From: Trueperella bernardiae
GTDB lineage: Bacteria > Actinomycetota > Actinomycetes > Actinomycetales > Actinomycetaceae
Reading direction: 5' to 3'
NCBI RefSeq assembly: GCF_001469025.1
Contig: NZ_LNIZ01000007.1
Location: forward strand, 39,633 to 103,632
DNA length: 64,000 nucleotides
Shown here: positions 9,473-18,494 of the stretch, piece after piece
Numbering within the stretch: position 1 is the first letter of the stretch
Layout: every line of letters starts with the position of its first letter
Made by a program: the position numbers and the translations under genes
Notes under the pieces: generated by a model
What the model saw: the letters and a program-made list of their open reading frames with translations, nothing else
What the model was told of the DNA's origin: nothing
The model's database searches: none

Positions 9473-10399
9473 GTGCAGATCTCCAATGATAGAAACGCTC
9501 TGTTTGCTACCTACTACGCGGAATGGGTGCAGATCTACAAGGAGGGCGCAATCCGTGAGGTCACGATGGACAAGTACCGCTTGTCTCAGGCGTGGCTCAA
9601 GCGGCTCGCGCCTGACCTCCTGCTCAAGGACCTCAACCGCATCCGCTACCAACAGCTCATCAACGCGTATGCCGAACACCACGAGCGCCAGACCACGATG
9701 GACTTCCACCACCAGTTGAAGGGCGCGATCCTCGACGCCGTGGACGAAGGTTTTATCCCGCGCGACCCCACGCGCAAAGTCATCATCAAGGGCAGGACTC
9801 CGCGTCAGAAGAAGATCAAGTACCTCAACCAGTTCGAGCTCCACTCGGTGCTAGCCAACCTGGAGCTCGGCCCGGAGCCGAGCTGGGACTGGCTCATCCT
9901 CCTCATTGCCAAGACAGGTCTGCGCTTCAGCGAGGCCCTCGGCCTCACCCCCAACGATTTTGACCTCGCTCACCAGAGCCTCTCCGTCAACAAGACGTGG
10001 GACTACAAGCGCAAAGGCGGGTTCGTCCCCACCAAGAACGCCTCGTCGGTCAGGAAGGTTCAGCTCGACTGGCAGTTGGTTATGCAGCTGTCAGGGCTAG
10101 TGAAGGATCTTCCTGCCGACGAGCCGATCTTCGTCAAGGGCTCGGTCTACAATTCCACGGCCAACGCTGCGCTTGCTCGCCACTGTGAGGCGGTGGGTGT
10201 TCCCGTCATCACGATCCACGGCCTGCGCCACACGCATGCCTCGCTGCTCCTGTTCGCGGGTGTGTCGATCGCGAGCGTATCGCGCCGCCTCGGGCACGCG
10301 AGCATGACGACGACGCAGGAGACTTACCTCCACATCATCAAGGAACTGGAAAACCAGGACATCGACATCGTCATGCGTTCGTTGGCCTCCCTAGCGTAG
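9473..10399 (+). CDS. Tyrosine recombinase/integrase linked to the type I R-M locus
   Basis: A 308-residue tyrosine site-specific recombinase. The N-terminal SAM-like DNA-binding domain carries the AT-hook-like integrase lead-in. The catalytic domain shows the first arginine in TGLRFSEALGL (about 150), HGLRHTHASLLL (about 248-259), and LGHAS followed by the nucleophilic tyrosine in ETYLHI (about 285). GTG 9473 is chosen because GAAAGAGG lies 9 nt upstream. It sits 60 bp after hsdR with no promoter seen between, so it is probably co-transcribed. Recombinases next to type I loci are known to shuffle hsdS TRDs; the 14-bp repeat fits that role. An alternative is an integrase left by the element that brought the island in, but no tRNA or attachment duplication was seen beside it. 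Confidence 0.9.
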   Translation: MQISNDRNALFATYYAEWVQIYKEGAIREVTMDKYRLSQAWLKRLAPDLLLKDLNRIRYQQLINAYAEHHERQTTMDFHHQLKGAILDAVDEGFIPRDPTRKVIIKGRTPRQKKIKYLNQFELHSVLANLELGPEPSWDWLILLIAKTGLRFSEALGLTPNDFDLAHQSLSVNKTWDYKRKGGFVPTKNASSVRKVQLDWQLVMQLSGLVKDLPADEPIFVKGSVYNSTANAALARHCEAVGVPVITIHGLRHTHASLLLFAGVSIASVSRRLGHASMTTTQETYLHIIKELENQDIDIVMRSLASLA

Positions 10400-10413
10400 C
10401 GACTGCAAGGCGT

Positions 10414-10445
10414 CTGGTTGGGCCGGCGTCGGCCGGCCCAACCAG
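10414..10445. terminator. Bidirectional hairpin between the recombinase gene and metY
   Basis: A perfect 14-bp stem (10414-10427 with 10432-10445) has a 4-nt loop, between two convergent genes. It has no T run, so its strength as a terminator is uncertain. Confidence 0.6.
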
Positions 10446-10449
10446 GCCC

Positions 10450-11712
10450 CTACAGCGCCGCGAGCGCCTGCGCGATGTCTTCGAGGATGTCGTCCACGTG
10501 CTCCAGCCCGATCGAGATCCGCACCAGCCCCGGCGTGATGCCGGCGGCTGCCAGCTCGCTATCGGTCAGCTGCCTGTGCGTGCTCGACGCGGGGTGCAGT
10601 ACGCAGCTGCGCGAGTCGGCCACGTGGACCTCGCGGGCAACCAGCTTGAGCGTGTCCATGAAGCGGGTGCCGCGCTCGCGGTCGCCCAGGTCCACGCAGA
10701 TCACGCCCGAGTACCCGCCAGACAGGTACTTGTTCGCCAGCTTGTGGTAGGCGAAGGACTCGAGGCCGGGGTAGCGGACCTCCCCAACCTCCTCGCGCCC
10801 CTCAAGGAACCGCGCCACGGCGAGCGCGTTCTCGCTGTGCCGGGCCATTCGCAGGCCCAGCGTTTCGAGGGACAAGTTGAGCAAGAACGCCGAGTGCGCC
10901 GCCGGGTAGGCACCAAAGTCGCGCTGGAGCTGGGTGCGGGCCTTGACCATGTAGGGCGCCGCCGCATAGTCCTTCGTGTACACCACCCCGTGGTATGACT
11001 CGTCCGGCTCGGTGAAGTCGGGGAATCGCCCGTTCGTGTAGTCAAACTTCCCGGCGTCGACGATCATGCCGCCCACCTGCACCGCGTGCCCGTCCATGTA
11101 CTTGGACGTGGAGTGGATGACGACGTCGGCGCCCCACTTAATCGGCTTGCACAGCGCGGGGGTGGCGAACGTCGAGTCGACGATCAGCGGCACGCCGGCC
11201 CCGTGCGCCACGCGGGCAAACTTCTCGATGTCGAGCACCGACAGCAGCGGGTTCGCGATCGTCTCACCGAACAGGGCCTTCGTGTTGGGCTTGATCGCCG
11301 CCGCGATCTCCTCCTCCGGCGCGCTCGGGTCCACCCAGATAACCTCGATGCCGAACTTCGCCAGCGTGACCGAGAACAGGTTCGCCGTGCCGCCATACAC
11401 CTCGATCGACGACACAAGTGAATCACCTGCCGAGCACAGGTTGAGGACCGCCATGAGGGTGGCAGCCTGACCGGACGACGTCGCCATTGCTGCCACTCCT
11501 CCTTCCAGCGCCGCGACCTTTTCCTCCACCGCCATGACGGTGGGGTTCGCGAAGCGCGAGTAGATCAGCGCGTGCGTGGGCTCGTCAAAGACGCCCGCGA
11601 TCGAGTTGGCCGAATCGAACGTGTACGTGGTCGACTGCACGATCGGTAGCTGGCGCGGGTCGCCATCGCCGGGCTGATAACCTGCGTGAATGTATTTGGT
11701 GTCGTCCTTCAT
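10450..11712 (-). CDS. metY: O-acetylhomoserine sulfhydrylase / aminocarboxypropyltransferase
   Basis: A 420-residue PLP enzyme of the Cys/Met metabolism family that makes homocysteine from O-acetylhomoserine and sulfide in methionine synthesis. It shows the YSRFANPT lead segment, SSGQAA in the cofactor pocket, DSTFATP, and the PLP-lysine motif HSTSKYMDGH. The length (over 400) and the IHAGYQPGD start favour MetY over cystathionine gamma-synthase (about 380). It is monocistronic, and GGAGAGCC lies just upstream of the ATG. No SAM or cobalamin riboswitch was recognised in the 238 bp upstream. Confidence 0.9.
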   Translation of the reverse strand: MKDDTKYIHAGYQPGDGDPRQLPIVQSTTYTFDSANSIAGVFDEPTHALIYSRFANPTVMAVEEKVAALEGGVAAMATSSGQAATLMAVLNLCSAGDSLVSSIEVYGGTANLFSVTLAKFGIEVIWVDPSAPEEEIAAAIKPNTKALFGETIANPLLSVLDIEKFARVAHGAGVPLIVDSTFATPALCKPIKWGADVVIHSTSKYMDGHAVQVGGMIVDAGKFDYTNGRFPDFTEPDESYHGVVYTKDYAAAPYMVKARTQLQRDFGAYPAAHSAFLLNLSLETLGLRMARHSENALAVARFLEGREEVGEVRYPGLESFAYHKLANKYLSGGYSGVICVDLGDRERGTRFMDTLKLVAREVHVADSRSCVLHPASSTHRQLTDSELAAAGITPGLVRISIGLEHVDDILEDIAQALAAL

Positions 11713-11911
11713 GGGGCTCTCCTTTTTTCACGACGCCGTCGCCACGGCGCCCTTGATGCTCCACCTTAGTCCCGGGTCGGTTTTAGTTCTGCGCCGTGCA
11801 CCATGTGGACGGGGGAGTGTCAGGGTCAGTCCGACAGAAGTCGTGAAAATACCGGCTACCGATTTCTATAGAAGCCAGGTCCACGCCAGGTTCACGAGTT
11901 GTGCCGGGGAT

Positions 11912-11934
11912 CCCGGCAGACACCGGCTGCCGGG
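11912..11934 (-). terminator. Possible weak terminator after the mannosyltransferase gene
   Basis: An 8-bp stem (CCCGGCAG 11912-11919, CTGCCGGG 11927-11934) starts 17 nt after the stop of the minus-strand gene. It lacks a U run and also lies in the metY upstream region. Confidence 0.3.
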
Positions 11935-11950
11935 CCCGCCGCGACCGCTT

Positions 11951-13636
11951 CTAGACCCAGCTGGGTAGCCACATGTGGAGCTTCCAGAACCAGCGCGGAA
12001 TCGGAGTGCCCCACCACAGGGGCATCCAGAACAGGGCGGCCACCACGATCAGGCCCACGACCACCGCGATGAGCACCCACGCCTTGCTCGTCCGCGGCAG
12101 GGGGCTCACCACCGAGGGCAGCATCTCGTGAGGGCCTGAGGCGAGCGGGGCGACGGTGTCGTCGGTGACCTTGATCAGGCGCAGGGGAGGGAGGGTGCGC
12201 GCGGCCCAGCCGACCCCGTACGCGAGCGCGAGCGCCACAAACGGAAGGAAGGCCACGGCATAGAACTGGTAGATCGTGCGGTCGAGGTAGAAGAACCACG
12301 GCACGTACATCGCCAGATAACCGGACAGGATCGCCCAGGCGCGCCAGTCGCGGCGGATGGCCGCAGCGATCACCACGATGAGCGCCAGTGCGGCGAGCCA
12401 CCACACGAACGGGTTGCCCACCGAGGTGATGGCCATGACGCAGTCGTCGCTGGGGCAGGAGCCGGCGGGGACGTCGTCACCGGCGCGCCAGAAGAAGGAC
12501 ACCGGGCGGAACTGGATGATCCACGCCCACGGCTGGCTCTGGTACGTGTGTGGGGAGGACAGGCCCCGGTGGAACTCCATCGTGGCCTGGTGCCAGTGGA
12601 GGAAGGAGTTCACCACCCCGGGCGCCCACGGCAACGGCAACTGCGCGGTGTGCTCCACGGCCCACTGGCGATCCCAACCGGAGGGGGAGGCGAACCAGGA
12701 GAACCAGGACGCGACGTAGGTGACGATCGCCGTGGGCACCAGCTGGAAGAACGCCGGCACCCCCTCGCGCCACAGCCCCGCCCCGATCCACAGGCGCGCC
12801 CCGATCGCACGGCGGGCGGCCAGGCCCCAGAAGAAAACGAGCAAGCCGAAGACCGCCAGCGCATACGCCCCTGACCACTTCACCCCGCACGCGAGCCCCA
12901 CGAACACGCCCGCGAGGATGAGCCACGGCCGGAAGGCGACGTGGGGGCCCCAGACGTCGTCCACGCGGCCCGGGGAGCCGGTGGGCCAGGCCACGCGGGC
13001 GGCGAGGCGCTCGCGGGCGTAGTCGCGGTCGCGCAGGATCGCCCAAAAGCCGGCGAGCACGAAGAACGTCACCATGTTGTCCAGCAGGCCCGTGCGGGAG
13101 AGGGTGATCCCCATGCCGTCCAGCGCCATCGCCAGGCCGGCGATCGCGGCGAGCGGCACCGAGCGGAACAGGTGCAACGCCACCCGCACGAGGATCGCCA
13201 CCGCAATCACACCCAGGATCGCGGTGGTGGCGCGCCAGCCGAAGCCGTTGTCGTCGCCGAAAAGCCGCATCCCCACGCCCATCAGCCACTTGCCGAACGG
13301 CGGGTGGACCCAACGGTCGGGGGCGGTTTCCATGGCGGACAGGTCCCCGTTCACGAACAGCGCGTTCTGGTCCTCGCCCTCCCAATTGCGCTCATACCCG
13401 AAGTTGAGCAGGGAAAAGGCGCCCTTGACGTAGTAGGTCTCGTCGAACACCATCGCGTGCGGGTGGGTTAGGCGCGGCAGGCGCGCTAGCGCCGCGATGA
13501 GCGTGGCCAGGGCCGTGACAATCCACCCCTGCAGCCGCAGCTGCGCGGGCAGGCTCGCCCCCTTCGGCAGCAGGCCGAGCAGGCCCCGAAGCTCGTTCTC
13601 ACGGCGAAGGTGTGCATGCATGGTGTCCACGGCCAA
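11951..13636 (-). CDS. pmt: Protein O-mannosyltransferase, PMT family (GT39)
   Basis: A polytopic membrane enzyme that moves mannose from a polyprenyl-phosphate carrier to serine/threonine of exported proteins. The N-terminal luminal loop carries the catalytic acidic pair in FDETYYVKGAFS (about residue 65), followed by HPPFGKWL. About ten hydrophobic segments follow, and FFYLDRTIYQFYA near the C-terminus is typical of the family. At 556-561 residues it is the usual length. TTG 13636 is the longest start; ATG 13621 (MHAHLRRE) or GTG 13630 is equally possible. In M. tuberculosis the homologue Rv1002c also sits divergent to rsmI (Rv1003), so the neighbourhood supports the call. Confidence 0.9.
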   Translation of the reverse strand: MAVDTMHAHLRRENELRGLLGLLPKGASLPAQLRLQGWIVTALATLIAALARLPRLTHPHAMVFDETYYVKGAFSLLNFGYERNWEGEDQNALFVNGDLSAMETAPDRWVHPPFGKWLMGVGMRLFGDDNGFGWRATTAILGVIAVAILVRVALHLFRSVPLAAIAGLAMALDGMGITLSRTGLLDNMVTFFVLAGFWAILRDRDYARERLAARVAWPTGSPGRVDDVWGPHVAFRPWLILAGVFVGLACGVKWSGAYALAVFGLLVFFWGLAARRAIGARLWIGAGLWREGVPAFFQLVPTAIVTYVASWFSWFASPSGWDRQWAVEHTAQLPLPWAPGVVNSFLHWHQATMEFHRGLSSPHTYQSQPWAWIIQFRPVSFFWRAGDDVPAGSCPSDDCVMAITSVGNPFVWWLAALALIVVIAAAIRRDWRAWAILSGYLAMYVPWFFYLDRTIYQFYAVAFLPFVALALAYGVGWAARTLPPLRLIKVTDDTVAPLASGPHEMLPSVVSPLPRTSKAWVLIAVVVGLIVVAALFWMPLWWGTPIPRWFWKLHMWLPSWV

Positions 13637-13808
13637 AGTCTACGCAAAGGCACGGCGGGCTTCGAACGACGCCGGAGCTCGGCTTGCGTACTGGTGGCGC
13701 GGGGTGGGCGCGGGGCGGGCGCTGGGCGGGCGGGGGCCGGGCGTCGTCGCCTGGCGCTGGATGTGGCGTCCGCTTTCGGGGCGGGCCGGATTCTGGGAAA
13801 CTGGGTGC

Positions 13809-14174
13809 ATGGTTGAGATGACCGAAGAGCGATTCGAAGAGCTTGTAGCCGACGCCCTGGACGAGATCCCGGACGAGTTCGCGCAACGGCTGGAAAACCT
13901 CGTGTTCCTTGTGGCCGACGAGCCGAACGAGGAGCAACTCAAAGAATCCCAGGGGGAGGACCTGCTCGGGCTGTATGAGGGGATCGCGCTCACCGACGGC
14001 GACTTCTTCGGCTACGCCGAACCCAACCGCATCTGGATCTTCCGCGGGCCCACCCTGCGCATGTGTGAGACGGAGGACGAGGTGGCCGAGGAGGTCATGG
14101 TGACTGTCTTCCATGAGGTGGCACACCACTTCGGCATCGAGGAGGACCTGCTGTGGGAGACCGGCTGGGCGTAG
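13809..14174 (+). CDS. Small zinc metallopeptidase-like protein (zincin, MMP37/DUF1025-like)
   Basis: A 121-residue soluble protein with HEVAHHFG near the C-terminus, the HExxH zinc motif of a minimal zincin-like family found widely in actinobacteria (known as a putative metallopeptidase family). The preceding segment FGYAEPNRIWIFRGPT is also typical. ATG 13809 is chosen as the most upstream start close to GGGTGC; ATG 13818 is the alternative. The longer frame upstream of 13809 is antisense to the start of pmt and is not supported. Its substrate is unknown, and it is the only gene in this small gap. Confidence 0.82.
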   Translation: MVEMTEERFEELVADALDEIPDEFAQRLENLVFLVADEPNEEQLKESQGEDLLGLYEGIALTDGDFFGYAEPNRIWIFRGPTLRMCETEDEVAEEVMVTVFHEVAHHFGIEEDLLWETGWA

Positions 14175-14235
14175 CGCGGGCGCGGGGCCGGCGGGTGCGT
14201 GGGGCGCGGCGCAGGCAAGGCCGGCGAAACTGGGC

Positions 14236-14262
14236 ATAAAAAATGCGGACCTCTTTGTCCGC
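14236..14262 (-). terminator. Rho-independent terminator of the 37-aa small-protein gene
   Basis: On the minus strand the stem GCGGAC / GTCCGC with a 6-nt loop is followed by ATTTTTT. It lies about 36 nt after the stop of the small ORF and fits no other minus-strand gene. Confidence 0.85.
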
Positions 14263-14297
14263 CTCTTTCATCCGGTTGCCCGGCCTAGTGTTTTTGC

Positions 14298-14411
14298 TTA
14301 GCGACCGAAGATTTCAGCCTGGACTGACTGCTCGAGTGCACGCGCTTCGGTGATGTAAGCGTTGGAGCGCTCGTCCTTGTTGCTTGCAAAGATCTTCCAT
14401 GAAATTGCCAT
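14298..14411 (-). CDS. Uncharacterised 37-residue small protein
   Basis: A complete small gene: ATG at 14411, 37 codons, TAA at 14298. The peptide starts MAISWKIFAS and ends QAEIFGR. It is charged and looks soluble, with a central segment (SNAYITEARALEQSVQAE) likely to be helical; there is no signal peptide or membrane segment. I do not recognise the family. Support comes from context: AGGGAGAA lies 7 nt before the ATG, a -35/-10 pair (TTCACG, 17 nt, TATACT) lies about 70 nt upstream, and a U-tailed terminator follows. It is its own transcription unit between the metallopeptidase gene and rsmI. Confidence 0.72.
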   Translation of the reverse strand: MAISWKIFASNKDERSNAYITEARALEQSVQAEIFGR

Positions 14412-14463
14412 GGTGTTTCTCCCTATTTAATTGTTGAGGTGAAGCCAAAATCTTCGACTTCCC

Positions 14464-14475
14464 GACCTTTCGGTC
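14464..14475 (-). other. Hairpin at the 5' end of the small-protein leader
   Basis: GACC-GAAA-GGTC, a 4-bp stem capped by a GAAA tetraloop, begins at about the predicted transcription start. It may protect the 5' end of the mRNA. Confidence 0.45.
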
Positions 14476-14482
14476 ACTTCCA

Positions 14483-14511
14483 AGTATAGCCCCGCGATGC
14501 AACGGCGTGAA
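14483..14511 (-). promoter_or_regulatory. Promoter of the 37-aa small-protein gene
   Basis: On the minus strand, -35 TTCACG (14511-14506) and -10 TATACT (14488-14483) are separated by exactly 17 nt. The predicted start at about 14476 gives a leader of about 64 nt. Confidence 0.7.
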
Positions 14512-14563
14512 AAAACTTGCCCGGTCTCACACTGCGCGAAATCCGGCGTTATAGGGTGGAGCC

Positions 14564-15385
14564 ATGATCGTGCTAGCTGCAACGCCTCTTGGCAACGACG
14601 ACGACGCCTCGCCCCGCCTCCGCGCCGAGCTCGAGGGCGCCGACCTCATCGCCGCCGAGGACACCCGCCGCCTCCTGAATCTCGCCGGCCGTCTCGGCAT
14701 CACCCTGCACGGCAAGGTGGTGCCCTACCACGAGCACAACGAGTCGGAGGTGGCCCCGCAGCTCATCGAGGCGTCGCGAGAGGGCCGGCGAGTGGTGGTG
14801 GTGAGCGATGCCGGCATGCCTTCGGTGTCCGACCCGGGCTACCGGCTGGTTTCCCTCGCCGCCGCGGAGGGCGTGCCCGTCACGGTGGTGCCCGGGCCGT
14901 CCGCAGTCCTCACGGCCCTCGCTCTGTCCGGGCTCGCCTCTGACCGATTCACCTTCGAGGGTTTCCCGCCGCGCAAGGAGGGGGAGCGGCGCCGCTACTT
15001 CGAGTCACTCGCCGCCGAGCCCCGCACGATGATCTTCTTCGAGTCCCCGCGCCGGCTTGTTGCCACCCTCACCGCGATGCGTGACGAGCTCGGCCCGGAC
15101 CGCCGGGCCGCCGTCTGCCGCGAGCTGACCAAGATCTACGAGGAGGTCAAACGGGCCACGCTCGCCGAGCTCGCCGACTGGGCGGAGGGTGTGCGTGGGG
15201 AGATCACGATCGTGGTGGAGGGTGCACCTGCCCACGTCACGGCCGACGCTAGCGCCCACGTCCCCGAAGTCCTGGCGTTGCACGAGGCCGGGCTCCGCCT
15301 CAAGGACGCCGCCGCTCACGTTGCCGCCCGCGAGGGCCTATCGAAGAATGAGCTGGCCAAGCTCGCCCTGGCCGCCAAGCAGTAA
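14564..15385 (+). CDS. rsmI: 16S rRNA (cytidine1402-2'-O)-methyltransferase RsmI
   Basis: A 273-residue SAM-dependent tetrapyrrole-methylase-fold enzyme that 2'-O-methylates C1402 in the decoding centre of 16S rRNA. The typical features are present: [10 protein letters not shown] at the N-terminus, AEDTRR, the [15 protein letters not shown] loop, [11 protein letters not shown] and [12 protein letters not shown]. It is full length. ATG 14564 follows GGGTGGAGCC. The position divergent from pmt and close to metG is as in mycobacteria. Confidence 0.95.
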   Translation: MIVLAATPLGNDDDASPRLRAELEGADLIAAEDTRRLLNLAGRLGITLHGKVVPYHEHNESEVAPQLIEASREGRRVVVVSDAGMPSVSDPGYRLVSLAAAEGVPVTVVPGPSAVLTALALSGLASDRFTFEGFPPRKEGERRRYFESLAAEPRTMIFFESPRRLVATLTAMRDELGPDRRAAVCRELTKIYEEVKRATLAELADWAEGVRGEITIVVEGAPAHVTADASAHVPEVLALHEAGLRLKDAAAHVAAREGLSKNELAKLALAAKQ

Positions 15386-15391
15386 TCCCGT

Positions 15392-15414
15392 GGGTCCTGC
15401 CGGCAAGAGGACCC
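15392..15414. terminator. Weak hairpin between convergent rsmI and pncA
   Basis: GGGTCCT (15392-15398) pairs with AGGACCC (15408-15414) across a 9-nt loop, between two convergent stops. There is no T run. Confidence 0.35.
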
Positions 15415-15438
15415 GCCCTAGCCACTGAGACCAGCCGT

Positions 15439-16485
15439 TTATGGCTGGAAATCGATGTCTGAGAAGTCGAAATCGTCGTCGTCGGCGTCGCCGGAGAAGT
15501 CCACGTCCTCCAGGTCAAGGTCAAAATCGGATAAATCGTAGTCGGAGAGGTCCTCGCCGAGCTGGACCTGGTTGGCCAGCGTGTCGAGCTCCTCGTCCTC
15601 CCCGTCGGAAGTCAGCTCGGCGTCGGAGTCCTCGTCGTATTCGTCGCGTACGAAGTCGTCCCGGTCGAGCGCGGCCCCGCGGCGGGGTTCGTCGTCGCGG
15701 TAGTCGGCGGCGCCCCACTCGTCGTCTTCGAGGTCATCGGCCAGGCCGTCGCCGTCCAGGTCGTTGTTCTCCAGGTCGTCCCAGTCCTCGCGAGACCAGG
15801 CAGACTCGTCGTCGTCCCAGTCGTCCTTGTTCCAGGCTTCCACGCTGTTGCCTTCGCCGTCGTCGTAGCCGGGGATCGGTGTGTCCTCGCCCTCCTCGTA
15901 GAAGCCGAAGGCCTCACTCGAGGAGATCTGCTCGATGCCCGCCTCGTCCATTTCCGCGCGGGCCGCCTCGCCCAGCTCCTCGCTGACCGGCACGGTCAGG
16001 TCCGAGAACACGCGCACGGGCCACCCGGCGCGTAGCGCGTCGAGCGCGGTTTCTTTCACGCAGTGCGACTCGGCGATGCCGACCACGTCGATCGCCCCGA
16101 CCTCCGCCTCCCGCAGGATCCGCTCCAGGGTGTCCCCGTCCTTGTTCACGCCCTCGAACCCGGAGTAGGCCGCGGCGTATTCGCCCTTCTTCACCGAATC
16201 ATCGAAGGGGAGGGAGGCAACGGCGTCGTGAAGCTCGGCTTCGGGCGTGCCGGCAACCCCGTGCGGGGGCCAGGTGTCCACGAAGTCGGGGGTGTCGGAG
16301 AAGTGCGTTCCCGGGTCGACGTGCCAGTCCTGGGTGGTGACGATGAGGTCGTATTCGTCGGCGTGGTCGGTGACGAAGTCGGCGATGCGTTCGGCGCAGG
16401 CGTTGCCGCCCACCACGCCTAGCGCCCCGCCCTCGCAGAAGGTCGGCTGGACGTCAACGATGATGAGAGCACGATTTTCGGACAT
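15439..16485 (-). CDS. pncA: Nicotinamidase (isochorismatase family) with a long acidic C-terminal extension
   Basis: Residues 1-195 form a nicotinamidase, which hydrolyses nicotinamide to nicotinate for NAD salvage. The catalytic aspartate is D11 (IIVDVQ), the metal site is D53/H55/H61 (TQDWHVDPGTH), the lysine is K99 or K100 (DSVKKGEY) and the nucleophile is C142 (AESHCVKETALDA). Residues 196-348 are an extra tail in which about 40% of residues are Asp or Glu, with few hydrophobics. Within it NDLDGDGLADDLEDDE (241-256) resembles a DxDxDG calcium-binding loop. Standard nicotinamidases are about 180-215 residues, so the tail is a real addition in the same uninterrupted frame. Its role is unknown. 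Confidence 0.87.
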   Translation of the reverse strand: MSENRALIIVDVQPTFCEGGALGVVGGNACAERIADFVTDHADEYDLIVTTQDWHVDPGTHFSDTPDFVDTWPPHGVAGTPEAELHDAVASLPFDDSVKKGEYAAAYSGFEGVNKDGDTLERILREAEVGAIDVVGIAESHCVKETALDALRAGWPVRVFSDLTVPVSEELGEAARAEMDEAGIEQISSSEAFGFYEEGEDTPIPGYDDGEGNSVEAWNKDDWDDDESAWSREDWDDLENNDLDGDGLADDLEDDEWGAADYRDDEPRRGAALDRDDFVRDEYDEDSDAELTSDGEDEELDTLANQVQLGEDLSDYDLSDFDLDLEDVDFSGDADDDDFDFSDIDFQP

Positions 16486-16688
16486 TGTTCCTCCTCAGTA
16501 TGACCCGATTCTACCCGCTTCCCCCCGTGCCCGTCGCCCGGCCCTCACCGTGAACGACGACGCCGTCCGCGCCTGTCACGCCCGCGGCTCGGCGTGCGGC
16601 CGCACCGAGGCGACGCACGCGGGTCGCTCGCGCCACATCGGCTCGGGGCCGGTTTCGCTGATCCGCGCGCAAAGGTTACCCTTGAAGC

Positions 16689-18494
16689 ATGTCTAGGATC
16701 CTTTCAGCTGTTGCTTGGCCGTATGCAAACGGGCCACGCCACATCGGCCATGTTGCCGGGTTTGGTGTGCCCTCGGATGTATTCTCGCGTTACATGCGAA
16801 TGCGTGGCCATGACGTGCTGATGGTGTCGGGCACGGACGAGCACGGCACCCCGATTCTGGTGGCTGCCGACAAGGAGGGCGTGACCCCGCAGGAGCTGGC
16901 GGACAAGAACAACCGCATCATTGTGGAGGACCTGGTCAAGCTGGGCCTGTCCTACGACCTGTTCACGCGCACCACCACCGGCAATCACGAGCACGTGGTG
17001 CAGGACCTGTTCCGTGGCTGCCGCGACAACGGTTACATGCTGGTGGAGACAACGCCGGTGGCGATCGACCCGAAGACGGGCAACACCCTGCCGGACCGCT
17101 ACATTGAGGGTACGTGCCCAATCTGCGGCGCCGCGGGCGCGCGCGGCGACCAGTGCGACAACTGCGGCAACCAGCTCGACCCGCAGGACCTCATCGACCC
17201 GATCTCGAAGGTGTCCGGCCTGGCGCCCGAGTTTAAGGAGACCGAGCACTACTTCCTTGACCTGCCCGCGCTGGCCGACTCGCTACGCACGTGGCTCGGC
17301 GGCGTGGAGGAGGACGGCAAGTGGCGCCCGAACGTCATTGCGTTCTCCAAGCATTTGCTCGACGACGTCCGCCCGCGCGCGATGTCGCGCGACATTTCGT
17401 GGGGCATCCCGGTTCCGGGGTGGGAGGATAAGCCGAACAAGCGGTTGTACGTGTGGTTTGACGCCGTCGTCGGCTACCTGTCCGCGTCGATTGAGTGGGC
17501 GAGGCGCCGTGAGGCGGCTGGCACGGGCTCGGCGGAGGACTGGAAGCTGTGGTGGACGGACCCGGAGGCTCTGTCCTATTACTTCATGGGTAAGGACAAC
17601 ATTGTTTTCCACTCGCAGATTTGGCCGGCGGAGCTGCTGGCCTACAACGGCGAGGGTGCGAAGGGCGGGGAGCCGGGCGGCATGGGCCGCCTCAACCTGC
17701 CCACCCAGGTGGTGGCCTCGGAGTTCCTCACGATGGAGGGTAAGAAGTTCTCCTCGTCGAAGAATGTGGTGATCTACGTGCGTGACGTGCTCGAGCGCTA
17801 CCAGCCCGACGCTCTGCGCTACTTCATCTCGATCGCCGGGCCGGAGAATCAGGACGCGGACTTCACGTGGTCGGAGTTCCTGCGCCGGAATAATTCGGAG
17901 CTGGTGGCCGGCTGGGGCAACCTGGTCAACCGCACGGCGGCGATGATCGCGAAGAACTTCGGCGAGATCCCGGCCCCGGGCGAACTGGAGGACATCGATC
18001 GTGAGCTGCTGGACGCCGTCGGCGCCGGCTTTGACACGGTGGGCGATCTGATCGCGAACCATTCGCAGCGCGCGGCCCTGGCCGAGATCATGCGCCTGGT
18101 GGGGGAGGCGAACGCCTACGTGGCGCGCACCGAGCCGTTCAAGCTCAAGGCTCCCGAGCAGCGTGAGCGTCTGGCCACCGTGCTCAATACGCTCATCCAG
18201 GCCGTTTCGGACCTCAACACGATGATGTGCGTCTTCCTGCCGCACTCGTCGAACACAATCGACGCCGTGCTCGGCGGGGCTGGCGACATCGCGCCGATGC
18301 CGCAGATTGTGGAGGCCACGGACCTCGACACCGGCCACCCGTACCCGATCATCACTGGCGACTACGCGGGTGTTCGCGCATGGGAGCACCGCGCCGTGGT
18401 GCCGGGCACCCCGATCGCGAAGCCGAAGCCGGCGTTCGTCAAGCTCGACGAGTCGATCGTGGCTGAGGAGCTCGAGCGCCTGGGGATCGAGTAG
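16689..18494 (+). CDS. metG: Methionyl-tRNA synthetase
   Basis: A 601-residue class I aminoacyl-tRNA synthetase that charges both initiator and elongator tRNA-Met. It shows the HIGH motif (H18-H21), a zinc knuckle with CPICG and CDNCG (about 144-162) and the KMSKS-equivalent KFSSSK (about 350). There is no C-terminal tRNA-binding (OB) extension, as usual for the short bacterial form. The stop TAG shares one base with the GTG start of tatD, so metG is the first gene of a metG-tatD operon. Confidence 0.97.
   Translation: MSRILSAVAWPYANGPRHIGHVAGFGVPSDVFSRYMRMRGHDVLMVSGTDEHGTPILVAADKEGVTPQELADKNNRIIVEDLVKLGLSYDLFTRTTTGNHEHVVQDLFRGCRDNGYMLVETTPVAIDPKTGNTLPDRYIEGTCPICGAAGARGDQCDNCGNQLDPQDLIDPISKVSGLAPEFKETEHYFLDLPALADSLRTWLGGVEEDGKWRPNVIAFSKHLLDDVRPRAMSRDISWGIPVPGWEDKPNKRLYVWFDAVVGYLSASIEWARRREAAGTGSAEDWKLWWTDPEALSYYFMGKDNIVFHSQIWPAELLAYNGEGAKGGEPGGMGRLNLPTQVVASEFLTMEGKKFSSSKNVVIYVRDVLERYQPDALRYFISIAGPENQDADFTWSEFLRRNNSELVAGWGNLVNRTAAMIAKNFGEIPAPGELEDIDRELLDAVGAGFDTVGDLIANHSQRAALAEIMRLVGEANAYVARTEPFKLKAPEQRERLATVLNTLIQAVSDLNTMMCVFLPHSSNTIDAVLGGAGDIAPMPQIVEATDLDTGHPYPIITGDYAGVRAWEHRAVVPGTPIAKPKPAFVKLDESIVAEELERLGIE

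Noticed and set aside
9473..10445. Prophage or integrative element ending at the tyrosine recombinase
   Set aside because: There are no phage structural, replication or conjugation genes, and no tRNA target or flanking duplication was found beside the recombinase.
11713..11950. SAM or cobalamin riboswitch in front of metY
   Set aside because: No conserved box or multi-stem fold of these classes was recognised in the 238-bp upstream region.
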